Source: Liriodendron chinense (Eukaryota; Streptophyta; Magnoliopsida; Magnoliales; Magnoliaceae). From it: 64,000 nt of DNA. Positions 22,630 to 32,658 of this stretch are shown here, one piece after another. Numbering within the stretch: position 1 is the stretch's first letter; each line of letters starts with the position of its first letter. The notes below the pieces were generated by a model. The model was given only the letters and a program-made list of their open reading frames with translations, did no database searches and was not told the origin of the DNA. The translations under genes were made by a program, and so were the position numbers. The stretch lies in contig ML058386.1 in the NCBI GenBank assembly GCA_003013855.2, forward strand, positions 496,001 to 560,000, given 5' to 3'.

Positions 22630-23691
22630 TGTTCACTTGCCTCAAGTGCAAGGCTGCGATGTAGTAATAATTCTCGGTAAGACTGAGGTCGATCCACAGG
22701 GAAAGAAGTAAACAATTCCAACTACTCTAATAACTAAAATCTAAGAAGTTTAGAAAAATAGTTTTTCACATAAAATAGGAAAATATGTAAATAAGAAGAA
22801 CTAGAGCATTCCACTTGTAGTAGTTCAATACCAATCCATTCATCCAAGCACAACACAATTAGAATCAAAGTCCTATCTCTCATCTAATTGGAGGATATAA
22901 CATTCAAGCACAAATAGTCCCACTTAAATCTGAAAATTAGATTCCTAGTTCTAATGAAGCACATAGAACTTAAACTTGTAGCCTTCGGAGTAACAGCCAT
23001 GCCAAGAGACTATTGCATGCTCAAGGGTTACTACAATTCGAATTCAAACAACCCAATCATTGTAATCTCAGAGAATTGCAAGGAACTCATGTCCGGAGTA
23101 CACAAACTCTCACAAAACTTCTAAAATCCAAACTTCATTCAAACTAGAACTTGAAAATCCATAAATAAGTAAAGGGTACTTGAAGAAATGAATTAAAGCA
23201 TTAAAACAAACTACAAACTTCACCTCTTAGCTCTAGTTAAGAGGTTAACTAAAAGAAAGCATTAAAAACTAGAAACTAGAACTAGAAGAAGAAGAAAACT
23301 AGTTGTAGGAGGCTAGGAAGCCTCCTAGGTCTTGATCTCTATGCTCCCCACGTTGCTAGATGCCTTAGGAAGAGAGTGGAGGTGTCCTTTTATAGAATAA
23401 TGTGGAAGATTCCAGATTGCGCAAGGAATCACGGAGCTGCACAAAGAAAATCGGAGCTTGTATGACAAGCTCTGTTACGCAGTCGACGGGTCTGAGCTCA
23501 TGGGTGACCAGTCATAAAATGTAAAAAACTGGCTAATGACTTTTTGGAATTTCCTCCCCCTCACTGTTGAGTGCTCGACCGGTTTGAGTGATGGTCGACT
23601 GGTTTGACGACTGGTCTGTCTTGGTCGAGTGATATGTACAGCAATAGGGGGTTACTGTTGAAGTGCCGACCAGTCGGACGACCAGTCCTGT
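22630..23691 (-). repeat. A4 5' LTR, cut by A5
   Basis: Minus-strand LTR of the same type as 18872-20217, ending abruptly inside its palindrome array where A5 begins. Confidence 0.8.
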
Positions 23692-25128
23692 TGTTGAGCT
23701 CTTAATTGTGCATATTTTAACCCCAATTCATCACTTATTATGCACGGTTTACATGTTTAAAGGACTACTTTAATACATGGTTTGTGATTGTAGGGACAAG
23801 ATGGAGATTTCACTGATTCAAGGCTAAATAGAGCTCCTTACAAGCATTGAAGACCACTAGATCAAGCATGAAGGAGGACCAAAGAAAGACAAAGCAAGGA
23901 GAGAAGAGAGAAGAAGAAACAAAGAAAGAAATGAAGAAGAAAAATGACTCAGACCGGTCGTCCGACCGGTCGGCCACCCCACTACCTGACTTGAAGGCTC
24001 ACTAGATAGAGGAATTATACAGTCCGACCGGTCGTGACCGGTCGGCCAGACCAGTCAGACCAGTCAAGACCGGTCGGCCAATAGGTCGCACCCCTTTCAG
24101 AGCTCGCTGGACAGATGGACTAACAGGTCCGACCGGTCGTGACCAGTCGGCCAGGCCAGTCCGACCGGTCGATTTTCTAGTTTTCTTCCTGTTTTAGTAG
24201 TTTTTATGTTTGTTTTAAGGCTTCTAGTTTAAGGATGTTAGAGATGAACTAAAACCCCTTAGCTAGGGCTAAGAGGTGAAGCTTTTGATTTGTTTTTGAT
24301 GGATTGATGCAACCTAAGTTTCCTTTTATGTTTTAATTGAAGAATTTTTAGTTAATGTGAGTTTGAATCAAGTATTAGTTTGGTTTTACTTTGATCTCTT
24401 GATGACTCCGGGCCCATGTGATTCTTAGTGACTCTAAGCTTGGTAGCTTACCTTCTGAGCATTGTTTATGTTTGTGTATTTCATTGATCTATCATTGACT
24501 CCGGGCATGGTAGATTCTTTGATTGCCTTGTATGCAATGGCCTGATTTTCATGTGGGAACTCGTGCAACTAAAGTTCGTATCTTTTGTTATAATCTGAAA
24601 TAGTTGTTTGTTGATCGATTTTGATTTAATTAGAGTTTTAATCATTAGTTGTAATCAAGTCTAGTGACAGGATTTGATGAAAGCTATGATTGTGAATCTC
24701 AACTAGATTGGAAAGAGGCTTGGCCTACACAATTGAGTGTGCCCAAGACCTGAGCATGGTTGTGGGAATCAAATCAATGAATAAACACTTGTTCTGGATA
24801 ATTGTTGATTGAACTGCTCTATATTTCAATCGGCTAGAGATATGAATTCAATTCTGATTGAGTTATGAGAGACCTAGTTGTGTTGATGCATTGAAACTTA
24901 TCAAAAGTGGATCCTTGGCGCTCTAGTGCCTTTTTAGATTGAAATTACCTTATACATTCACTGTTTAAACCCAAATTGCTATTTTTCAGCTTTAATTCTT
25001 AATAGGATCTTAATTACTAGTTATTTTAGACAAATTCTGAGAATACCCATTCATAAATCTCTGTGGGAACGATACTCGGTCTTTTCGAATTATTACTACT
25101 TCGCAAACCTACACTTGGGAAGTGAACA
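23692..25128 (+). repeat. A5 5' LTR, TATA region deleted
   Basis: TGTTGAGCT to GGGAAGTGAACA, 1,437 bp. Compared with the 3' LTR it lacks about 190 bp between the palindrome array (ending near 24172) and TTTCTAGTTTTCTTCC, which removes the TATA box. Hairpin at 24255-24276. Confidence 0.87.
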
Positions 25129-25134
25129 AGTTTT

Positions 25135-25152
25135 TGGCGCCACTGTCGGGGA
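25135..25152 (+). other. A5 primer binding site
   Basis: TGGCGCCACTGTCGGGGA, the tRNA-Asp type with two differences from the A3 site. Confidence 0.8.
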
Positions 25153-25755
25153 TTTCTATGCGGTATTTTTAGAATTTTCTGAAATAACTTTTAGTTGAGA
25201 TTGTGTTAAGATAGGTTTAGGATTTGTTTTGATTTCTAGGGTAGGTTTTCTTCTAAATACTAACTTACTTTGTTTTGATTTTTGCAGGATTCTAACATAG
25301 GTCTAATTCAGGGATTTTTAGGAAGTTGAAGAAGAAGTAAGCAACTTAAGTCACAAATCAGGTTTTATCATTCTAACCTTACTCTTCTTCTTCTCCTACT
25401 CATTCCTACCATATTCATCTCTTGTAGAGTGGGTGGAGACTCCTTTTGGATCTCTGATAGGTTGGCCTTGTGCCGCCTGGATTCTTATTGGTCGGCTCTG
25501 CCGTCTTGTATCACCTTGTGCTCAGAGATTTTTCTTCTCATACCTATTCCTCTTTCTTCTTTTTCTGCACTTTTCTCAAAAGACTCAAAGAGTGGGTGGG
25601 GAGTTCTCTGAACCCCTATTGACCAGGAGAAATCGGTCTCTATCCTTGCTTCTGGCTCAGCCATTGCAAGACACCTTATGCTTAAGTCTTAGAGAGGAGT
25701 AAAGGAAGGAAGGAAGAATTCTTTTTCCTTTTTGTTTCATTCATTTAGGTTTTGC
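25153..25755 (+). other. A5 5' leader
   Basis: About 600 bp, pyrimidine rich (many CTTCTT and CTCATTCC runs), with short ORFs that overlap each other and look accidental. It may carry RNA packaging signals, but nothing shows this directly. Confidence 0.5.
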
Positions 25756-28534
25756 ATGCCACATTGGGCTCGGGGATCTAATAACCGACTCAATCGTGAT
25801 GGAGTAATTGTTGAAGGGATTGATAGAGAGCCTCGTGCTAGGAAACGTAAAAATTTTCCTGAAATTACTAGAGAGATGGCTGAAAATCAACCAAATCAAG
25901 GGGCTAATCAACATCAAAATCCAGCCCCAAACCTAACTGAATTGGATGAGAATGAAGTGGGGGATGTACCTCAACCTAGAACTTTACGTGACTATTTACA
26001 ACCAGCTAGGACGAGTATTCCCTCTTGCATAATTTTCCCTCACAATGTGGGAAATATTGATTTTAAACCGGGGTTGATCCAACTTCTTCCTAGATCCATG
26101 GACTCGACTTTGATAGCGCGTATCTACATATTAAGGAATTTGAAGAGGTTATTGCCACAATAAACTATGACAATGTGACCAAGGATACTATAAAACTTAA
26201 ATTGTTCCCTTTTTCCTTGAAAGAGAAGGCCAAATCATGGCTACATTCCTTAAGGCCAAGATCTATTGGGACATGGGCTGAGATGACTAGGGAGTTTCTT
26301 AAAAAATTCTTCCCTACTCATCGAACCAATGCACTAAGAAGGGCCATAATGAACTTCGCCCAAAAAGAAGAAGAAACCTTTTTCCAATGTTGGGAAAGGT
26401 ATAATGAGCTATTAAACGCATGCCCACATCATGGCTATGAACGGTGGAGGTTGATTAGTTTCTTCTATGATGGATTAAACTCAACCATACACCAATTTGT
26501 GGAGATGATGTGCAATGGGGAGTTCATGAACAAGGAAACAGAGAAAGCTTGGGATTATTTTGACATGTTGGCTGAAAACACACAAGCATGGGATATATCT
26601 AAGCCAACAAGTTCAAAACAACCCCAAGCCAAGGAAAAGGGAGAAATTTATGTTTTAAATGAGCAAGATGATCTAGGTTCTAGAGTGGCTAAACTCACAC
26701 GAAAGGTTGAGGAGATGGAACTAAAGAAAGTGGACACAACCCAACAAAAGGGGGCTGTTGAAACTATTTGTGGTATTTGTGCTTCCAATGTGCATCAAAC
26801 GCCGGATTGTCCAACAATCTATGCGTTTCGAGAACTTTTATTTGAACAATCGAATGCTTTGAATAGTTATCAACGACCTTTTAGTACTCCAAATTCAAAC
26901 ACGAACAATTCTAGTTGGAGAAACAACTCTAACTTCAATTGGGCGAATGGGAACACGGCTAATCAAAATAATCCTCAAACGGGGCCCCCAATGCAAATTC
27001 CTATGTCCCCACCTCAAATGCCTATAGAGGATACTTTGAAAGCATTCATGGAAGGTCAAGCTCAAATAAATCAATCCAACCATACGATAATGCTTGAGCT
27101 TAAAAATTCGGTGGAGGAAATTAAGGCTCACTTAAACGCAAGGGAAGGGATTCTTCCAGCCCAACCCATACCAAATCCGAAACCTCAATGCGAAATAAGC
27201 GTGGCTAGTTCCTCTAACCAACACATGGAACATGCTAAAGCCATCACCACTCTTAGAAGTGGTAAAATTATTGAAAAATCTGATCCGGTGAAGGTTTCAA
27301 CGCCTAATGATCCGGTATCTTTTAAAGAGGATGATGGACCTAGCACCGCCATGAATGAAAAAGAGTCGTTGAAAGAATATAGGCCCGTTGCTTCATTTTC
27401 CCAACGCTTGATTTCAGCCAAACCTCAAGATAAATATCAGGAATTTTTGGAGGTTTTCAAGCAAGTCAAAATCAATATCCCATTGTTGGATGCCATTAAA
27501 CAAATACCGTCATATGCTAAATTTTTAAAAGACCTCTGCACGATTAAAAGAAAAATACATGTACAAAAGAAGGCATTTTTTACAGAGAACGTAAGTGCCA
27601 TTATCAACCACGGGATGCGCAAGAAATACAAAGATCCCGGTTGTCCAACAATATCATGTGTGATTGGAGACTACCGGGTGAAACATGCTTTACTTGATCT
27701 AGGGGCAAGTGTGAACTTAATCCCCTTTTCGGTCTATGAACAATTGGGTTTAGGTGAACTAAAACCTACCAAAACCACATTACAACTTGCTGACCGATCG
27801 ATTCGTATTCCAAGAGGGGTGATTGAGGATGTTCTTGTCCAAGTTGACAAGGTCTACTACCCGGTGGACTTTATTGTCTTGGACACACGACCCATGGTTA
27901 ATATTGGCCCCCAAATTCCTGTCATACTTGGCCGCCCATTCCTAGCTACATCAAACGCTATCATAAATTGTAGGAGTGGGGTCATACAAATGTCTTTTGG
28001 CAATATGACGATTGAGTTGAATGCTTTCAATGTTGACAACCAACAAGAGGATGAAGATGAGGAGGTCCACGAAATAAACATGATCAATTCTATCGTGGAA
28101 GATGAGTCCCTCTCACCTTTTTACTCCGGTCACTTAGACGAAGACGTGACTTACTCCCTTGATGAGAATGATGACATGATAAGAGATATGGTTACACTTT
28201 TAGAGTCGGCATCGGCATATGACGCTAGTCGAGAGAAGGATGTGGAAACAATACCTTTTTGTGCTGAGAAATCAATTCATATTTCCACACCTTTGAGGAT
28301 CATGCATACCGAACTCTACCAACCCTGGGATGATCCTTACTTACAATATCATTGCCCAGGAAAAACTGATTGAAGACATATTTTTTCTGATAAATATGAT
28401 GTTGTCTCCTCTTATACATGTGGTGAAAACATTAAGGAACCCGCTGAAATTTCTTTTTGGGATTTTGAGTGGCTTATCTCGATTACTCACACACATGTAT
28501 ATTGTAAAGTAGGATATTGGATGACGTTACTGTG
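25756..28534 (+). pseudogene. A5 gag-protease-linker-C-module ORF
   Basis: Start chosen at MPHWARGSNNRLN, which aligns with the A6 start MSRWERNHSNRLQ. A one-base deletion near 26095 breaks gag; the main open part is 26175-28373. It shows the gag domain (FLKKFFPTHRTNALRRA), a CX2CX4HX4C knuckle (CGICASNVHQTPDC) and a protease with LLDLGASVNLIP and VILGRPFLATSNAIIN. An acidic linker (EDEDEEVHEIN) leads to QPWDDPYLQYHCPGK. TGA at 28371-28373 ends the frame, but the same frame goes on with KEPAEIS and HVYCKVGYWMTLL to another stop at about 28534. No RT follows. The gag and protease closely match A6. Confidence 0.85.
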
Positions 28535-29763
28535 AAACCTTTTGATCCATCTAATTATTCTGCTTGACTTTATGCTTTTGGATGAGTTGTTGGGATTAAC
28601 CTCCTAGTCTGACGAAGGAAGATTTTCTAAAATGCTTTCCCATTAGGATTTGCTTTGATCAGTTGATTTAAGTTGTGAAGTAATCCATCTCCAAAAGCTA
28701 ATCTTGCCATGAAATATATGCTTCAGGTGATATCTCTCTTTCTCACTCTCTTTTTCTTTTGGCATTGCTCTCATGTGTTGCATTCATTGTATACATTCTT
28801 ACATTGAGGACAATGTAAAGTTTTGGTTGGGGGTGAGAGAGATTCCTTAGATGATGAATCTGCTAGCTTTTGTGACATTTCGAGCAATGATGTATAAATT
28901 TTTTGATTTTTCTAAAATTCAAAACTCTTTTGGAAAACTTTGATTTTATGCATTTGAGATAGCATGAGTATAAGAAGAGGAGCTACGAAGTGAGGGATGT
29001 TGCAAGTTTTGAACTTCTCTTAATATAATGGTTTTATATGTGAATTCACCTATTTTTATGACTGATAGAAAATATGAACACCTTTTGTACCTAGTTCACA
29101 TTACACGATTTTCGTGATTTGAAAGGATTATGTGATTTGTGGATTAACTAGACCTTAATTTAAGGTATTGAGAAACCAAGCCGGGGTACTTTGTCCATCC
29201 TTGTCCATGGGAAAATAACGAAAGATATGGATTTCTAAAAATCCTATCTAATGTAAAAGAAAAAGGAAAAGGAATGATGAAATTGGGAATGATGGAAAAT
29301 GGTGGAAAATTCCGATTAGGGTTACCTACTACTAACCGGGGGATGGTCTACCCATAACCAAAGCCGGAAATGGGACGTAGTGTGAAAGTCGTCGGAAGGA
29401 CGGTAAGGCAAATTCCTGTCATAGGCTTGTTGTTACTCTATGCACCTTGAGATCTATAGTTTAGTTGATTTATGAAGAAGATAATCCTAAAAACTCATGA
29501 GATGAACCTTCACTATGCACACTAGGTTGAATTTGTTCAAGTTCTTCTATTTATCAATCAATCAGCGGGAATTTCATATAAACACTTATTATGTTCTGAG
29601 AGTTTAAGGTTTTAACCTCTATCACCTAATTTCTCTGATTTTTACGCTTATGTGTCTTGGAATGTATAGAAGAATAGTTTCTAGAGGAGAGTTGGGTTTT
29701 GGAGAATGAAACTTGTTTCACACATGTTTTGCTCGGGACTAGCAAAATGCTAGTTGGGGGGTG
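28535..29763 (+). other. A5 noncoding 3' block and polypurine tract
   Basis: Internal polypurine copy at about 28821-28835, structured stretch about 29180-29440 with the CCGTC-like stem, hairpin TTTTGCT/AGCAAAA at 29727-29747, polypurine tract 29751-29763 before the LTR. Confidence 0.75.
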
Positions 29764-30099
29764 TGTTGAGCTCTTAATTGTGCATATTCTAACCCCAATT
29801 CATCACTTATTATGCACGATTTACATGTTTAAAGGACTACTTTAATACATGATTTGTGATTGTAGGGACAAGATGGAGATTTCACTGATTCAAGGCTAAA
29901 TAGAGCTCCTTACAAGCATTGAAGACCACTAGATCAAGCATGAAGGAGGACCAAAGAAAGACAAAGCAAGGAGAGAAGAGAGAAGAAGAAACAAAGAAAG
30001 AAATGAAGAAGAAAAAGGACTCAGACCGGTCGTCCGACCGGTCGGCCACCCCACTACCTGACTTGAAGGCTCACTGGACAGAGGAATTATACAGTCCGA
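29764..30099 (+). repeat. A5 3' LTR, left part
   Basis: Matches the start of the 5' LTR from TGTTGAGCT and breaks at TCCGA, the A6 target site. The rest resumes at 39771. Confidence 0.9.
30095..30099. other. A6 target site duplication, left copy
   Basis: TCCGA, repeated at 39771-39775. Confidence 0.92.
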
Positions 30100-30896
30100 T
30101 GTTCGCTCGCCTCAAGTGTAAGGCTGCGATGTAGTAATAAATCTCGGTAAGACCGAGGTCGATCCACAGGGAAAAAGTAACAGCTTCCTAATTACTCCAG
30201 CAACTCAGTTAATAGAACAAATTCAATTTCAATAGGATGTTTAATCAAAACAGTAACTTAATGAAAAATCAGAGATATAATGTACTAAGGCTTCAAGGAT
30301 CCACTTGTAGCAATCCTATGTTACTTCAGTCAATCCAAGTAGAGAACACAACTAGATTTGAAGTCCTATCTCTCATCTAGTTGGAAAGTAAAGCATTCAC
30401 ACACATTCATCCAATTCAAGTTGAACTTCCAAGTTCAAGTCCATTCAATCAATGTAGAATTCAAATTCATAGCCTGCGGAGTAACAGCCATGCCTATGGA
30501 CTATGGCCTGCTCAAGGATTACTACAATTCGAATCTAAACAAGCAACCTGTGATAATCTCAGAGAATTAAAAGGAATTCATGTCCGGAGCACATGAACTC
30601 AGATAAGACATCTCAAACTACCACCTATTGGACTGAAACATAAGAAAAATCCAACTTTGAATTAAAAGTACTTGAATCAAACTGAAATTAACATAGAACT
30701 GGCTACAAGCTTCACCTCTCAGCCTTAGCTGAGAGGTTTTAGCCGAGCATAGTCATGCTACAACTAAAAACTCGAAAATAAAGCATAAAACTAGAAAAAC
30801 CCGAAGATAGATGTTGCAGACGCTCCACAGTCGCCTTCAGCCTCCAAACTCACGTTCCTTCTCTTCTCTGATGCCTTAGGGAGAGCCCCTAGGTGG

Positions 30897-30906
30897 CCTT
30901 TTATAG
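30897..30906 (-). promoter_or_regulatory. A6 3' LTR TATA box
   Basis: CTATAAAAGG on the minus strand, about 100 bp downstream of the palindrome array. Confidence 0.7.
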
Positions 30907-30999
30907 CAACAATCCCCCCTTGCGTCGGATTCTGCGAAAGCCTTCGCATTGCGCAGCAATTTTCGGAGTCCCAATTTAGAAAGGAGACTTCTTACGCAG

Positions 31000-31285
31000 G
31001 GCCGACCGGTCGTGACCGGTCGGCCTGGCTTTTCAATTACTCCAGAAAGCTCAGCCGACCGGTCATGACCGGTCGGCGTGGGTTTTCAATTGTTCCAGCG
31101 TGCATGCCCGACCGGTCATGACCGGTCGGGCTGCTTCTCCTTCATCCAGTGCCTATGGCCGACCGGTCATGACCGGTCGGCCCCAATGCAATGTGTCCAG
31201 TCTTCCTGGCCGACCGGTCAAGACCGGTCGGCCTCCTTCCATTTTTTCTTATATGTGGCTGACCGGTCGGACGACCGGTCAGCCT
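31000..31285. repeat. GACCGGTC palindrome array in A6 3' LTR
   Basis: Six units about 50 bp apart. Five are arms CCGACCGGTC and GACCGGTCGG (one with outer base changes) around two central bases (GT, AT or AA); the sixth has a longer centre. Most fillers contain TCCAG. The 5' LTR has the same array at about 39241-39526. Confidence 0.93.
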
Positions 31286-31529
31286 TAGTTTTCTTCCACT
31301 TTTTCTTCTTTTCTTCATTCTCTTTTCTCCCTTTTTCTTCTTCTTTCTTTGATCCATCCTAGGACTTCATGCAATGTCTTCAAATACATTCTTTTGGCTC
31401 CAATTTAATGAAATCCACTCTCATCCCTACAATCACAGAAACACGTGTTAGATGGGTCTTTAAATCGTGAAAATCATGCAAACCATGTCATGTAATGGGC
31501 AATGCAATGTATAAATTGGAGGTTCAACA

Positions 31530-32658
31530 CACCCCCCAACCAGCTTTTTGCTAGTCCCGAGCAAAACATGTGTGAAACAATTTCAAACCTCCAAACCCAA
31601 CTCTCCCTCAGAACTCATGATTCTATCCATTCCAAGGTGTATAAGTATAAAATTTGGAAAAACTAGGTGATAGAAGCTGAAATCTTGGACTCTCAAAACA
31701 TAATAAGTGTCTACATGAAATTCCCACTGATTGATTGATAAATAGAAGAACTCGAACAAATTCAACCTAGTGTGCATAGTGAAAGTTCATCTCATGAGTT
31801 TCTGGGATCATCTTCTTCATAGATTAAGTAAACCAAGGATTTTAAGGTGCACAGAGCAACAACAAGCCTATGACAGGAATTTGCCTTACCGTCCTTCCGA
31901 CGGCTTTCACACTACGTCCCATTTCCGGCTTTGGTTACGGTTCGACCATCCCCCGGTTGGTAATAGGTAGCCCTTTTTCGGAATTTTCCACCATTTTTCT
32001 TTCCTTCCCGATTTCATCCTTTCTTTCCTTTTTCTTTTAACTTAGATAGGATTTTTAGAAATCCATATCTTTCATTATTTTCCCATGGACAAGGATGGAC
32101 AAAATACCCCGGCTTGGCTGCTCAACACCTCTAAACCAAAGTCTAGCTAATCCACAAATCACATAAACCTGTCACTCATGAAAATCGTGTAATGTGAACT
32201 TGGTGTGAAGGTGTTCAAATTTTCTATCAATCACAACAATAGGGGAACTAACATATAAAACCATTATGTTGGGAGAATTCAAGACTTACAACATCACACA
32301 CTTCGTATCTCCTCTTCTTATACTCATATCATCTCGAATGCATGGAAATATGGTTTTCCAAAAGAGTTTTGAAATTTTAGAAAATTCGAAAAAAATTTGC
32401 GCATGTGAGGCTCGAAATGTTGCAATATGCTAGATGAGGAATCTCATCTCACCCCCCAACCAAATCTTGCATTGTCCTCAATGTAAAAAGATAATTAGTT
32501 AGCATGAACACGAGAACAATGGTAAAATATGAGAGAATGAGAATCAACAGTACCTGAGAGAATGATCATGGAGGTTTGCAATTCCAATAACTAAAACCTA
32601 CTAAAACAGTAAAAAGAAACTAAACCTACCTATGCTATACCTCCATCAGACTAGGAGA
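31530..32658 (-). other. A6 polypurine tract and noncoding 3' block
   Basis: Polypurine tract 31530-31542, hairpin TTTTGCT/AGCAAAA 31546-31566, structured stretch about 31855-32110, internal polypurine copy about 32449-32465. Athila elements often have an envelope-like ORF here; this one has none of any length. Confidence 0.78.

Larger units (their letters stand above)
18872..23691 (-). mobile_element. A4: non-autonomous Athila-type element
   Basis: 3' LTR, polypurine tract, 3' block, broken acidic ORF, and a 5' LTR cut by the A5 insertion. The primer site and the first part of the ORF are missing: the 5' LTR end AGTGAACA is followed directly by mid-ORF sequence at 22629, so a deletion began at the LTR edge. 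Confidence 0.8.
30100..31529 (-). repeat. A6 3' LTR
   Basis: Minus strand TGTTGAACC to GGCGAGCGAACA. TATA box 30897-30906, hairpin 30715-30736 with a perfect nine-base stem, palindrome array 31000-31285. Confidence 0.95.

Noticed and set aside
25429..25702. Overlapping short ORFs in the A5 leader
   Set aside because: No counterpart in the A6 leader and pyrimidine-rich low-complexity content; likely accidental.
30358..30596. Two identical-looking ORF pairs in the A6 LTRs (also at 38599-38837)
   Set aside because: They are identical only because the LTRs are identical; frames overlap and lack homologs in other LTRs.
31000..31285. CRISPR-like array (short palindromic repeats with spacers)
   Set aside because: The context is a plant LTR, repeats vary in their centre, fillers are related to each other and both LTRs carry the same set; no cas genes.
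31530..32658. Envelope-like ORF in A6
   Set aside because: Athila elements often have one after pol, but no frame of useful length is open here on the minus strand.
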